Source: Aestuariibius sp. HNIBRBA575
Lineage (GTDB): Bacteria > Pseudomonadota > Alphaproteobacteria > Rhodobacterales > Rhodobacteraceae
Assembly (NCBI RefSeq): GCF_040932005.1
Contig: NZ_CP162414.1
Location: forward strand, 2,073,501-2,137,500
Direction: 5' to 3'
Length of the DNA stretch: 64,000 bases
A program made the position numbers and the translations under genes. Shown here piece after piece: positions 45,392-55,730 of this stretch (the first letter of the stretch is position 1; every line of letters begins with the position of its first letter). A model generated the notes under the pieces. The model was not told the origin of the DNA. It ran no database searches and saw nothing but the letters and a program-made list of their open reading frames with translations.

Positions 45392-47176
45392 ATGAAACAG
45401 ATTGATCAAAATTCTCCGATCGATGTTGAACGACATCGGGTCAAAATGCGTCCCATTTTGATCGGTAGCTTGCTTGCTCTATTAGGAGTTGCTTCGTTTT
45501 TCATCACCCGCACGTTGCCCCAGCCGATTGTGCATTGGATGCTGCATACCGGCGTGCCTGCGCAGGCTGAAATGTGGATTGGTCGCATGCAGGCTAATCT
45601 AACCCGCCTGCCCGAAATTGTCGAAACGGGTGAGGTTACGTTTGAAGAAGACGTGTTTTTGCAAGCCGCAGCGCAGACCTCGGATGTGTTTAGCATCACA
45701 TTGATCCGGATTGATGGCACCGTGATGTGGTCCAATAACCACGACACGGCCAAAGGATCAGTGATCGACAATATGGGGTATCATGAAGTCTTAACGACAG
45801 GTGAACCCTGCTATGATCTGGTCCATGTTCCCCATGGTGGACTTGACCATCAAGGTTTTGAGGATCCAAGTACGCATAACGAAGAAAGCGGTCATGCCGT
45901 ATTTCACGTGTATTACCCGTTGATTGAACGTGGCCAATTAATCGGAATGGTGCATTTTGCGTCAGATTTTACGTCGCTGCACGACACATTTATTGGCCGT
46001 ATCAGAACAGGCTTAATCGCGGTTCAAGCTTTTATCGTCATAACGTTGCTGATCAGCCTGACGTTCATTTATCGCTCTGCGCGTCATCAGGAACGTGTGT
46101 TTCAAAAACAGGCGGATCGCGAACGGAAATGGGTTGATAACCAAATCAGTCTGGCCCGCGAAGTGAAGCTGATCAGCGAACTTAACGAGTGGTTGCAAAG
46201 CTCAAAATCCTTGTCGGAATTATTTGACATGGTGGCCAGTTTTATGACCAATCTGCTGCCCGATTGTGAGGGTTCGCTTTACGTTTATTCCAATTCACGG
46301 GATGTTTTGGATGGCTCTGTCAGCTGGAACAACGGGGATCACCGTGACCACATCCACCCCGATGAATGCTGGGGGTTGCGACGTGGTAGACCTTATTATT
46401 ACGGCCAAAGCGAGGTAAATTTTTCCTGTGGGCATGTCTCTCATAACGACAAGAGACCCTATTATTGCATCCCAATTCTGGCGCATGGTGAAACGATTGG
46501 ATTGTTGCATCTGCGCGCCATCGAAGGCGTTTCAATCGAACAATTTGAAACCAGCCGAAAACTGGCGCGGTTGACTGCCGAACAGATTTCAATGGCCATT
46601 GCTAATGTTAGAATGCGGGATCAATTGCAGGATCAGTCGATCCGCGATCCATTGACGGGTTTGTTCAACCGCCGTCATCTAACGGAATCGTTGCGCCGTC
46701 TGATCCGCCGATCAGAACGCAATGACGAACCTCTGTCGATCGTCTCAATTGACGTGGATGACTTCAAAAAGTTCAACGACAATCACGGCCATGATGCCGG
46801 TGATATGGTGCTACGCGCCGTCGGTGGCGTTTTGGAACAAGGCTGCAACGGGGATGAGGTGGCCTGTCGGTTCGGCGGAGAAGAGTTCATGCTTCTTATT
46901 CCAAAGCTCGACCAAAAACAGATGATGAAACGGGCCGACGAAGTCAGAGAGGCCGTCAGTGCCATCGCCGTTAGATACGGAGAGCGGGAGCTGCCACATA
47001 TTACAATATCTGTAGGTGTCGCTATGTTCCCCGACCACGGGGATCTACCGCAGGATCTGATGAATTCTGCAGATCGCGCCCTGTACCAAGCCAAAACACA
47101 AGGGCGAAATCAGGTTGTTTTGGCAAAAGAAGATGGAATATTTCCTATTCCGACAACCAAAGGTGACGCGGCGTAA
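45392..47176 (+). CDS. Membrane diguanylate cyclase with GAF domain
   Basis: The 594-residue protein likely makes c-di-GMP. It has a membrane helix near 22-42, a periplasmic sensor region of about 160 residues, a second helix near 205-230, a GAF-like domain (about 265-400) and a GGDEF domain from about 420. The active motif GGEEF is at 495-499. The inhibitory RxxD site expected before it is NGDE here, so product inhibition through that site is unlikely. GAF cysteines in NFSCGHVSHN may bind a ligand or metal, which is inference. It stands alone between uvrD and pyc. Confidence 0.9.
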   Translation: MKQIDQNSPIDVERHRVKMRPILIGSLLALLGVASFFITRTLPQPIVHWMLHTGVPAQAEMWIGRMQANLTRLPEIVETGEVTFEEDVFLQAAAQTSDVFSITLIRIDGTVMWSNNHDTAKGSVIDNMGYHEVLTTGEPCYDLVHVPHGGLDHQGFEDPSTHNEESGHAVFHVYYPLIERGQLIGMVHFASDFTSLHDTFIGRIRTGLIAVQAFIVITLLISLTFIYRSARHQERVFQKQADRERKWVDNQISLAREVKLISELNEWLQSSKSLSELFDMVASFMTNLLPDCEGSLYVYSNSRDVLDGSVSWNNGDHRDHIHPDECWGLRRGRPYYYGQSEVNFSCGHVSHNDKRPYYCIPILAHGETIGLLHLRAIEGVSIEQFETSRKLARLTAEQISMAIANVRMRDQLQDQSIRDPLTGLFNRRHLTESLRRLIRRSERNDEPLSIVSIDVDDFKKFNDNHGHDAGDMVLRAVGGVLEQGCNGDEVACRFGGEEFMLLIPKLDQKQMMKRADEVREAVSAIAVRYGERELPHITISVGVAMFPDHGDLPQDLMNSADRALYQAKTQGRNQVVLAKEDGIFPIPTTKGDAA

Positions 47177-47323
47177 AAGCCCTGCATTTCAGACAAGTCC
47201 ACAAATTCAAAGGCTTTGTGCTAAATCGTTGCATTGGCAAGGTTTTACTACCCAAAAATACCCGGTTTACACCGGATAAAGAATGTTCATAGTCGCGCTG
47301 CGCCTGAACTAGGGGAAGATATC

Positions 47324-50300
47324 GTGCCAGATTTCAAGAAGATTCTGATCGCCAATCGCGGCGAAATTGCCATCCGCATCATGCGGGCCGCCAATGAGAT
47401 GGGTAAAAAAACCGTCGCCGTTTATGCCGAAGAGGATAAACTGGGATTGCACCGGTTCAAAGCTGATGAAGCTTATCGAATTGGCGAAAATCTAGGCCCT
47501 GTCGCGGCTTATCTTTCTATCGAAGAAATCATCCGGGTCGCCAAGGAATGTGGCGCCGATGCAATCCACCCAGGTTATGGGCTGTTGTCTGAGAACCCTG
47601 ACTTTGTTGACGCCTGTGCAGAAAACGGCATCACGTTCATTGGCCCCAAAGCCGAAACCATGCGCGCTTTGGGCGACAAAGCCAGCGCACGTCAGGTTGC
47701 CATTCAAGCAGACGTTCCCGTGGTTCCAGCGACAGATGTGCTGGGCGATGACATGGAGCTGATCAAAAAACAAGCCGCCGAAATTGGCTATCCCCTGATG
47801 CTCAAGGCGTCTTGGGGTGGTGGCGGTCGCGGTATGCGCCCGATTTATGGCGAAGACGAGCTGGAAGAAAAGGTACTGGAAGGCCGTCGCGAAGCGGAAG
47901 CCGCCTTTGGCAATGGGGAAGGTTATCTGGAAAAGATGATCACCCGCGCACGCCACGTCGAGGTTCAGATCCTGGGCGATAGCAACGGTGAGATTTACCA
48001 TCTTTGGGAACGGGATTGTTCGGTTCAACGCCGCAACCAAAAAGTCGTTGAACGCGCCCCTGCCCCTTATTTGTCCGGCACCCAGCGCGAAGCGATCTGT
48101 AATCTTGGCAAAAAAATCTGCCAGCATGTGAATTATGAATGTGCCGGGACGGTCGAATTCCTGATGGATATGAATTCAGGTGAATTCTATTTCATCGAGG
48201 TGAACCCCCGCGTTCAGGTGGAACACACCGTCACCGAAGAGGTCACGGGCATTGATATTGTGCGCGCGCAGATCCTGATCGCCGAAGGGAAATCCCTGGT
48301 CGAGGCCACCGGTTGCGCCAGCCAATATGACGTTGTTCTTAAGGGGCATGCGCTGCAATGCCGTGTGACAACAGAAGACCCGACAAACAACTTTATTCCC
48401 GATTACGGACGGATCCAAACATATCGTTCGGCCACCGGGATGGGCATTCGTCTGGACGGTGGGACGGCCTATTCTGGCGCGGTCATCACCCGCTATTATG
48501 ACAGCCTGCTGACCAAAGTGACCGCATGGGCCCCAACCCCCGAAGCGGCGATTGCCCGGATGGACCGCGCCCTGCGGGAATTCCGTATTCGCGGCGTCAG
48601 CACCAATATTGCGTTTGTCGAAAATCTGCTAAAACACCCGACATTCTTGTCAAACGAATATTCCACAACGTTTATCGATCAGACCCCTGACCTGTTTGAT
48701 TTTAAGGCACGTCGGGATCGCGCGACCAAAATCCTGACCTATATTGCCGACATCACCGTCAATGGGCATCCCGAAACCGAAAACCGCCCGCGCCCTCATG
48801 CGGATGTGAAACCGGCGCGGACGCCTGCGCTGAAATCTGATGTGGTCACACCGGGCACCCGCAATTTGCTGGAAACCAAAGGCCCGCAAGCGGTCGCTGA
48901 CTGGATGAAAGCCCAGAAACAATTGCTGATCACCGACACGACCATGCGGGACGGGCATCAATCGCTTTTGGCGACGCGCATGCGGTCGATTGACATGATC
49001 CAAGCGGCGCCAGCTTATGCGGCCAACCTGCCGCAATTGTTCAGCGTTGAATGCTGGGGCGGTGCGACATTTGATGTGGCCTACCGGTTCCTGCAGGAAT
49101 GCCCGTGGCAACGGCTGCGCGACATCCGCAAAGCGATGCCAAACCTGCTGACACAAATGTTGCTGCGCGCGTCAAACGGGGTTGGGTACACCAATTACCC
49201 TGACAATGTGGTGCAGGAATTTGTCCGTCAGGCCGCCGAAACCGGCGTTGATGTGTTCCGCGTCTTTGACAGCCTGAACTGGGTTGAAAATATGCGCGTG
49301 GCCATGGATGCGGTCGTTGACAGTGGCAAAATCTGCGAAGGCACAATTTGCTATACCGGCGATTTGTTTGACGCCAACCGGTCCAAATACGACCTGAAAT
49401 ACTATGTCGGCATGGCCAAAGAGCTGGAAGCCGCCGGCGCCCATGTTCTGGGCGTCAAAGATATGGCAGGCCTGCTAAAAGCCCCCGCCGCAACCGCCCT
49501 GTTCAAAGCCCTGAAGGAAGAGGTCGGCCTGCCGATCCATTTCCACACCCATGACACATCCGGCGCCTCTGTGGCGACGGTACTGGCTGCGGCCGATGCG
49601 GGTGTTGACGTTGTGGACGCCGCCATGGACAGCTTTTCTGGCAACACGTCGCAGCCCACACTTGGCTCTATCGTCGAAGCCCTGCGTCACACGGATCGTG
49701 ACACCGGGTTGGACATTGGCGCGATCCGCGACATGTCGAACTACTTTGAACAGGTGCGCGCCCATTACACGGCGTTTGAATCCGGCCTTCAGGCCCCCGC
49801 ATCCGAAGTGTACTTGCACGAAATGCCGGGTGGCCAGTTCACAAACCTCAAGGCACAGGCACGCAGCCTTGGGCTTGAGGATCGCTGGCATGAGGTCGCC
49901 CAGACCTATGCTGATGTGAACCAGATGTTTGGGGATATCGTCAAAGTGACGCCGTCTTCGAAGGTGGTGGGTGACATGGCGCTGATGATGGTCAGCCAAA
50001 ACCTGACCCGCGACGACGTTGAGGACCCCCAGACCGATGTGGCCTTTCCGGATTCGGTCATTGATATGATGCGCGGCAATCTGGGCCAGCCTCCGGGTGG
50101 GTTCCCTGACGCGATCGTCGCCAAGGCGCTGAAAGGTGAGAAACCAAACACCGATCGTCCGGGCCAAAGCCTGCCGCCCGTCAATCTAGAAGACGTGCGT
50201 GCAGAATTGTCCGCCCAATTGGACGGGATGCAGATCGATAACGAAGATCTGAACGGCTATCTGATGTATCCAAAGGTGTTCCTGGATTATATGGGCCGTC

Positions 50301-50767
50301 ACCGGACCTATGGCCCAGTGCGTACATTGCCCACGCAGACGTTCTTTTATGGGATGGAACCGGGCAACGAAATCAGCGCTGAAATTGATCCCGGCAAAAC
50401 CCTGGAAATTCGCCTGCAAGCCGTTGGGGAAACCAACGAAGAAGGCGAAGTGAAGGTGTTTTTTGAGTTGAACGGTCAACCCCGCACCATTCGCGTGCCA
50501 AATCGCAAAGCGGCGGCAACCACGGCCAAACGCCCTCAGGCGGAACTGGGCAATGCCAACCACCTTGGCGCGCCAATGCCGGGTGTTGTGGCATCCGTGG
50601 CGGTGACAGCGGGTCAAAACGTCAAACAAGGCGACCTGCTGCTGACAATTGAAGCGATGAAGATGGAAACGGGCATCCACGCGGAACGTGATGCGGTCAT
50701 CACGGCCATCCATGTGCAGCCCGGTGGCCAGATCGACGCAAAGGATTTGCTGATCGAACTGGAATAA
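47324..50767 (+). CDS. pyc: Pyruvate carboxylase
   Basis: Pyruvate carboxylase makes oxaloacetate from pyruvate, bicarbonate and ATP. The 1147-residue chain holds biotin carboxylase (1 to about 450), the carboxyltransferase domain starting with LLITDTTMRDGHQSLLATRMR split near residue 530, a carboxylase tetramerisation region, and the C-terminal biotinyl domain with EAMKMET where Lys1113 carries biotin. The start is a GTG at 47324 after AGGGGA; a TTG further upstream extends into unrelated residues. A terminator follows the stop. Confidence 0.96.
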   Translation: MPDFKKILIANRGEIAIRIMRAANEMGKKTVAVYAEEDKLGLHRFKADEAYRIGENLGPVAAYLSIEEIIRVAKECGADAIHPGYGLLSENPDFVDACAENGITFIGPKAETMRALGDKASARQVAIQADVPVVPATDVLGDDMELIKKQAAEIGYPLMLKASWGGGGRGMRPIYGEDELEEKVLEGRREAEAAFGNGEGYLEKMITRARHVEVQILGDSNGEIYHLWERDCSVQRRNQKVVERAPAPYLSGTQREAICNLGKKICQHVNYECAGTVEFLMDMNSGEFYFIEVNPRVQVEHTVTEEVTGIDIVRAQILIAEGKSLVEATGCASQYDVVLKGHALQCRVTTEDPTNNFIPDYGRIQTYRSATGMGIRLDGGTAYSGAVITRYYDSLLTKVTAWAPTPEAAIARMDRALREFRIRGVSTNIAFVENLLKHPTFLSNEYSTTFIDQTPDLFDFKARRDRATKILTYIADITVNGHPETENRPRPHADVKPARTPALKSDVVTPGTRNLLETKGPQAVADWMKAQKQLLITDTTMRDGHQSLLATRMRSIDMIQAAPAYAANLPQLFSVECWGGATFDVAYRFLQECPWQRLRDIRKAMPNLLTQMLLRASNGVGYTNYPDNVVQEFVRQAAETGVDVFRVFDSLNWVENMRVAMDAVVDSGKICEGTICYTGDLFDANRSKYDLKYYVGMAKELEAAGAHVLGVKDMAGLLKAPAATALFKALKEEVGLPIHFHTHDTSGASVATVLAAADAGVDVVDAAMDSFSGNTSQPTLGSIVEALRHTDRDTGLDIGAIRDMSNYFEQVRAHYTAFESGLQAPASEVYLHEMPGGQFTNLKAQARSLGLEDRWHEVAQTYADVNQMFGDIVKVTPSSKVVGDMALMMVSQNLTRDDVEDPQTDVAFPDSVIDMMRGNLGQPPGGFPDAIVAKALKGEKPNTDRPGQSLPPVNLEDVRAELSAQLDGMQIDNEDLNGYLMYPKVFLDYMGRHRTYGPVRTLPTQTFFYGMEPGNEISAEIDPGKTLEIRLQAVGETNEEGEVKVFFELNGQPRTIRVPNRKAAATTAKRPQAELGNANHLGAPMPGVVASVAVTAGQNVKQGDLLLTIEAMKMETGIHAERDAVITAIHVQPGGQIDAKDLLIELE

Positions 50768-50790
50768 ACCACCTCACTTTGAACGGATTG

Positions 50791-50822
50791 GGGCGCTTGG
50801 ATTAATCTGAGCGCCCTTTTTA
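50791..50822 (+). terminator. Terminator of pyc
   Basis: GGGCGCT and AGCGCCC form a stem, extended inward by the palindrome GATTAATC, and are followed by a T run from 50817. It lies about 25 bases after the stop. Confidence 0.85.
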
Positions 50823-50910
50823 TTTACCGATTTGCGAAAAATGCCAGAACAGGTGATTTTCCTCTTGCGGCCAACGCTGTGATTTCATATCTCACGGCTC
50901 ACCAACGGAA

Positions 50911-50985
50911 GCGGGCGTAGCTCAGGGGTAGAGCATAACCTTGCCAAGGTTAGGGTCGGGCGTTCGAATCGCCTCGCCCGCTCCA
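50911..50985 (+). tRNA. tRNA-Gly (GCC), copy 1
   Basis: The 75-base gene folds as a tRNA: acceptor stem GCGGGCG with CGCCCGC, anticodon GCC at 50943-50945, T loop TTCGAAT and encoded CCA at the end. The second copy 20 bases later is identical. Confidence 0.97.
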
Positions 50986-51005
50986 ATGGTCAAAATGTCT
51001 GAAGC

Positions 51006-51080
51006 GCGGGCGTAGCTCAGGGGTAGAGCATAACCTTGCCAAGGTTAGGGTCGGGCGTTCGAATCGCCTCGCCCGCTCCA
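51006..51080 (+). tRNA. tRNA-Gly (GCC), copy 2
   Basis: This is identical base for base to copy 1, with anticodon GCC at 51038-51040 and encoded CCA. The two genes probably share a transcript. Confidence 0.97.
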
Positions 51081-51232
51081 GACATCCTTTAGATTGAATT
51101 GAACAACAACACGACCTAGCCCATTGCGGGTTAGGTATTCGATGTTCGTTGTAACCTGTTGCAAGCCCCTACCCTGCCCCAACTTGCCGGATAGGAAATG
51201 GGACCGCAAAAGCGATCCCAAGCAAACCTGGT

Positions 51233-53518
51233 TTAGAAATCGTGCCAAACGCCGCCTTGCGCCATTTGAGCAGGTTGTAGCGGCTCATCGACCTCGTCCC
51301 ATTCAGAAGGGTCATAAGCGGGCTTTGAATCCTGAGGGGGCGCTTTTACTACCGGCGTTTTTTCCGGTTTGGAGGTTTTGGCAGTGTCGTCCTTCGGTTT
51401 TGCGCGCACCTCATGTGATTCCTGTGCTGCTACTTCCTCAGTGTCAGATGCGGGAACGGGCTTGGGTTCTGCAACAGGAACATCCAGCTCCACCTCAACG
51501 TCAAACATTGCCATCAACTCAGACAATCGACGAGAATCCGCATTCAACATATGACCTGCTGCAGTCGCCTCTTCGACCATGGCGACATTTTGTTGAGTGA
51601 CCTGTTCCAACTGCATCATACCAGAGTTGATTTCCCCAAGGCCATTTGCCTGCTCTACCGTCCCTGTCGCAATGCCGGAAATCAGTTCTGAAATGTCGTT
51701 GACCCGCCCAATAATACTGTTGAGCGCTTCGCCCGCCTTCGCTACCAGATCAACGCCGTCGTCGACTTGCTTAGAACTGTCAACAATCAGGTCTTTGATT
51801 TCGGTTGCGGCATCAGCAGAACGCTGTGCCAGCCCGCGCACCTCAAAGGCCACAACGGCAAACCCTCGACCTGCCTCGCCTGCGCGTGCCGCTTCGACGC
51901 CTGCGTTAAGCGCCAATAGATTGGTTTGGAACGCAATATCTTCGATCACACTCACGATCTGAGAAATTTCAGTCGAAGATTTTGCAATACCCGTCATGGC
52001 TGACACGGCATCTTGAACAATTTCACTGCTGCGATCTGCATGGCTTCTGGCATCGGCCATTGTTGTGCCGACACTTTTGGCGCCTTCCGCTGCGGAATTA
52101 ACCGAATTGGTCATCTCTTCTAATGCGGTTGTGGATTCCTCTAGAGTTGCGGCTTGGCCTTCTGTTCGTTTTGATAAATCGTCAGCTGCCTGACTAATCT
52201 CGCTCGCGCCATTACTGATGCTCGCAGCGGCGATGATCACATCCGTTATCGTCGACTTCAACGTCGCAACGGTTTCGTTAAAACTATTGCGCAATGATTC
52301 ATATTCCTCGGGGAACGCCTCTTCAATCTCACATTTCAAATCCCGCTGTGCCAGTCGATCCAAATGCATTGCCAATGTTCCAACGACGGCCCCACGATTT
52401 GCAATTCTGGCGTCTTCGACCTGCTGCAACTTCAGCTCCGCTTCTTCCAAAGCCTCGCGAGTGATTTCCATTGCTTTGCTGAGGTTGCCAATTTCAGTTT
52501 TGCTCTCTTGGTTTTGAGGAATAAAATCAAATTCTTTACACGCCAGTTTATTCAGATCACTTTGTAATGCGCCAAACTGAGACGTGAACATCATCATCAG
52601 TCGGGCCCCAATCACCGCGCTGACCAACAATGAAATCGCAATGCCAATCACAGTAATCATCAGCGCGATTGTCGCGGCTTGGGCTTCGATTCGGGCCAGG
52701 TTGGCCATTTCAGTTGTGGCCTGCACTTCGACCGCATGAAGATAGGTCAACCAATCAGTCGCCAGTTCAAACCATCGTTCCGCCGTTTGGTTGGGTAATG
52801 CCCCTTCCGGGCCAGCCTCCAGAATTGCGGTACGTAAGCGTTCAAACTCACTTTGCGATAAATAGGCCTGAAAATCTAACTCGGGGAAAAAATCGAGCAA
52901 AGTTAAAGTCGCCACTTCAAGAAGTTTTGCTTCAAATGCTGCGGAATCCGAGAATTTTCGATAACTTTCTAGCGGAAAGTCCCCTAGGGCGAGCCCGGTT
53001 GCGCCCGTGGCACGGAGCAGTCCAGCCGCTTCTTTGGCCGAAGAAAGAGCAACAAGCCCAGATCCAATTTGCGCCATATCTGGATTGGATTGATGCACCA
53101 ATCTTTGATCCGTTAAGTATAAAAGGTCATTGATGATTCCTGTGTAAAAATCGCCCGACTGGGCCAACCGAACACGTTGATCGCTGATCGCCTGACGCAT
53201 ATCCCCCAACTCTGCGAGTGCTTGAGGATGATGATCTGAGGAAATTCCCGCCAGCGCCTCATCCACGATCAGGCGTGTTTGCGTCAATTCCTCAGATAAA
53301 AACTGCCCTTGTGATGTGACAAATACCGCTGACTGCCCCCTTTCGACCTGCAAATAATGCACAAGGTTAATGAACCCCTCACTGAGAGTTGCGGTTTCGA
53401 TCGTTGTACGTGCGGCCTGCAAACGCTGCCAGTCAGAAATGCCTTTTATGCTACCGATTCCAACCAAAGCAACAAACGGCACGGCAAGTAATGTCAAAAT
53501 TTGCGACCTAAAAGTCAT
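51233..53518 (-). CDS. Methyl-accepting chemotaxis protein with NIT sensor domain
   Basis: The 761-residue chemoreceptor has an N-terminal membrane helix (about 5-25), an extracytoplasmic nitrate/nitrite-sensing (NIT)-like helical domain with the motif [16 protein letters not shown], a second helix near 285-310, a HAMP-type linker and the signalling domain with the hairpin tip [22 protein letters not shown] split over the signalling region. The last five residues VWHDF match the xWxxF tether for CheR/CheB. It is not next to che genes. The sensed ligand is presumably nitrate or nitrite by family, but untested here. Confidence 0.92.
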   Translation of the reverse strand: MTFRSQILTLLAVPFVALVGIGSIKGISDWQRLQAARTTIETATLSEGFINLVHYLQVERGQSAVFVTSQGQFLSEELTQTRLIVDEALAGISSDHHPQALAELGDMRQAISDQRVRLAQSGDFYTGIINDLLYLTDQRLVHQSNPDMAQIGSGLVALSSAKEAAGLLRATGATGLALGDFPLESYRKFSDSAAFEAKLLEVATLTLLDFFPELDFQAYLSQSEFERLRTAILEAGPEGALPNQTAERWFELATDWLTYLHAVEVQATTEMANLARIEAQAATIALMITVIGIAISLLVSAVIGARLMMMFTSQFGALQSDLNKLACKEFDFIPQNQESKTEIGNLSKAMEITREALEEAELKLQQVEDARIANRGAVVGTLAMHLDRLAQRDLKCEIEEAFPEEYESLRNSFNETVATLKSTITDVIIAAASISNGASEISQAADDLSKRTEGQAATLEESTTALEEMTNSVNSAAEGAKSVGTTMADARSHADRSSEIVQDAVSAMTGIAKSSTEISQIVSVIEDIAFQTNLLALNAGVEAARAGEAGRGFAVVAFEVRGLAQRSADAATEIKDLIVDSSKQVDDGVDLVAKAGEALNSIIGRVNDISELISGIATGTVEQANGLGEINSGMMQLEQVTQQNVAMVEEATAAGHMLNADSRRLSELMAMFDVEVELDVPVAEPKPVPASDTEEVAAQESHEVRAKPKDDTAKTSKPEKTPVVKAPPQDSKPAYDPSEWDEVDEPLQPAQMAQGGVWHDF

Positions 53519-53864
53519 TCTGAACGCCTTCTAATAGAGCAGTTTCAATCTGACCGTATGTGTATGCCACGAGTGTCAAGCATTGGTAAAAGCGCGCAAC
53601 ATTAAAGAAATATGGGCATTTTTCTCGTTGTCCCATTCTTCAAGCTATTAATGGGAACCAGTGAACGCATCCAGATAGTGGCAAGTCCTGTTCTTTAAAC
53701 AGCGTCGTTATCGCAGTCGACTACACATGAGAAAATGAAGGTTCTTGTTGGTGGAAAGTAGGAAATCTGTTCTGAACGCAATTTGTACCTGGCACGTGTT
53801 TAACGACAGGAGTTGCAGGTCGCGAGCAAATCGCAACTTAGGAATATCCCCAGAGAACTTGAAA
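53519..53864. other. Intergenic region between the chemoreceptor and tRNA-Thr
   Basis: The 346 bases contain no gene I accept. A short plus-strand open frame runs into the antisense of the tRNA. The region should hold the promoter of the minus-strand chemoreceptor gene near 53519-53650, but no clear sigma-70 or sigma-28 pair stands out. Confidence 0.4.
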
Positions 53865-53940
53865 TGGTGCCCCCACACGGACTCGAACCGCGGACCTACT
53901 GATTACAAATCAGTTGCTCTACCAGCTGAGCTATAGGGGC
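53865..53940 (-). tRNA. tRNA-Thr (TGT)
   Basis: The 76-base gene on the minus strand has acceptor GCCCCTA with TGGGGGC, anticodon TGT (53905-53907) in the loop TTTGTAA, T loop TTCGAGT and encoded CCA (53865-53867). Confidence 0.96.
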
Positions 53941-53982
53941 ACTGGGCGGGGAATTAATATGGTTTTATGACGGTTGCAACCC

Positions 53983-55650
53983 CTAACGATTAGCACGCGC
54001 CAATAAAGCGACAGCAACCAGTCCAACGAGGCAAATGATCAAGGCTGCGGGGGCCGCATCGGTCAAGTTTTCAAGGGATGCCTTCTCATGTACGCGGGTT
54101 GCGAGCGTGTCGTAATTAAATGGTCCACGCAGCAAAATTGTCGCCGGAAGTTCCTTTACGCAGTCCACAAACACCAACAAAAGCGCCGAACCAATGGTGC
54201 CACGAATCAACGGTAGGTGCACTTCGCGTAATGTGTCCCCTGCACCGCGGCCCAACGACCGCGAAGCCATCGACAAACTGGGGGCAACGCGCCCCAATGC
54301 GGCATCGGACGCGCCCTGCGCAATCGCAAAGAAACGCACAAAATAGGTCAGCACCAATGCCCCGGCCGTGCCAGTGATCAACAGGCCCGGATCATAGCCC
54401 GTCCACGCCAAAACAGTATCGGCCACTGCGTTGTCCAGCGTCGCCATGGGAATGAGGATCCCTAACCCCAACACAGCCCCCGGCGCAGCATAGCCAATCG
54501 ACGTCACCGGCATCAACAATCGTGGCACCCGCGATTGCGACAATCGCACGCCATAGACCATAAACAACGCGCCAAGCACCGTCAGGATCGCCGCCGCCCC
54601 GCCAACAAAGATGGTGTGCCACATGGCGTCCAGCAGGCCAGGTTCGGCCCAAACATGGGAATCAGACGCATGGGTCAGCAACACGGCCACAGGCAGCACA
54701 AACCCAAACCCAAACGGCAGGAAACACGCCAATGCGACCCCTGCCCCCCAAACGCCCGTCAATTTGTGCGCAACGACGGGTCGCGTGTTGCGCGCAGTCT
54801 GGAAAAACCGGCTGCGGCGACGGCTATAGCGTTCTAACAACACGCAAATGACGATCAAAACCAATGCAAGCGTGGCGATTTGCGCCGCGCCTCCGACGTT
54901 CCGGGTTTGGAACCAAGTTGAAAAAATCCCCGTGGTCAGGGTTTGAACCGCAAAATAATCCACCGTGCCAAAATCATTCACGGTTTCCATAATCGCAACG
55001 ATCGCCCCGGCAGCAATCGCCGGACGCGCCAAGGGCAAACCAACCCGGACAAATCGGCCCCATGGACCAACCCCCAGCGCCCGGGCCACGTCATATCCAG
55101 CAGAGCTTTGTTCGCGAAATGCAGCGCGGGCCAGGATGTAGACATAAGGGTACAGCGCGGCGCTTAGGACCAGAATGGCGGCGGTTCGGGATCTGATTTC
55201 AGGGAACCAATAGGACCGAGCATTTTCCCAACCAAAAAGACCCCGCATCGTGGTTTGAACTGGACCGGCATATTCCAGAAAATCCACCAATGCATAAGCC
55301 CCCACATAGGCAGGTACGGCCAATGGCATCAACAAAGCCCATTGCAACCAGCGTTTGCCCGGAAAATCATACATCACCACCAGCCATGCTGATCCAGTGC
55401 CAATCGCAGCGGTCAACACACCGACACCCGCCATCAAGATACCCGTATTTGCCAGATATCTCGGCAATGTGGTCGCCAAAAGATGGGGCCAGATGTTTTC
55501 TGTGGGATGGGCCGCCAACCAAAAGACCGACAATATCGGCAAAACCACGATCAGGGCGATAACGACCGCCCCAACGGTCCAGCGGTTGGGTAATTTCAGG
55601 CCTATGGACGGCTTCATCTGCGCACTTATCCGAGTAGTTTGCTCAGTCAT
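53983..55650 (-). CDS. Iron(III)-type ABC transporter permease (FbpB/ThiP family)
   Basis: The 555-residue protein is a fused double permease with about twelve membrane segments and two BPD-type cores, each with an EAA-like loop (ARALGVGPWGRFVRVGLPLARP and SRSLGRGAGDTLREVHLPLIRG split at about 190 and 470). This arrangement is that of FbpB-type ferric iron permeases. The ATPase and substrate-binding partners are not in the window, so it is an orphan permease or its partners are elsewhere. The start MTEQTT at 55650 could be replaced by Met12. Confidence 0.88.
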   Translation of the reverse strand: MTEQTTRISAQMKPSIGLKLPNRWTVGAVVIALIVVLPILSVFWLAAHPTENIWPHLLATTLPRYLANTGILMAGVGVLTAAIGTGSAWLVVMYDFPGKRWLQWALLMPLAVPAYVGAYALVDFLEYAGPVQTTMRGLFGWENARSYWFPEIRSRTAAILVLSAALYPYVYILARAAFREQSSAGYDVARALGVGPWGRFVRVGLPLARPAIAAGAIVAIMETVNDFGTVDYFAVQTLTTGIFSTWFQTRNVGGAAQIATLALVLIVICVLLERYSRRRSRFFQTARNTRPVVAHKLTGVWGAGVALACFLPFGFGFVLPVAVLLTHASDSHVWAEPGLLDAMWHTIFVGGAAAILTVLGALFMVYGVRLSQSRVPRLLMPVTSIGYAAPGAVLGLGILIPMATLDNAVADTVLAWTGYDPGLLITGTAGALVLTYFVRFFAIAQGASDAALGRVAPSLSMASRSLGRGAGDTLREVHLPLIRGTIGSALLLVFVDCVKELPATILLRGPFNYDTLATRVHEKASLENLTDAAPAALIICLVGLVAVALLARANR

Positions 55651-55730
55651 CAGTTGCGACTATCCGAAACTGGTTTGCCTGTCCAGAAAGGAGCGACTAG
55701 GGTAGGCCCAACAGGCAAAAGGCAAAAATT

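Noticed and set aside
53745..53936. 63-codon plus-strand frame
   Set aside because: Most of its 3' part is the antisense of tRNA-Thr, and there is no ribosome site.
50911..53940. tRNA genes as borders of an integrative element
   Set aside because: The DNA between the tRNA-Gly pair and tRNA-Thr holds one chemoreceptor gene and no integrase, and no direct repeat of a tRNA 3' end was seen beyond the tandem tRNA itself.
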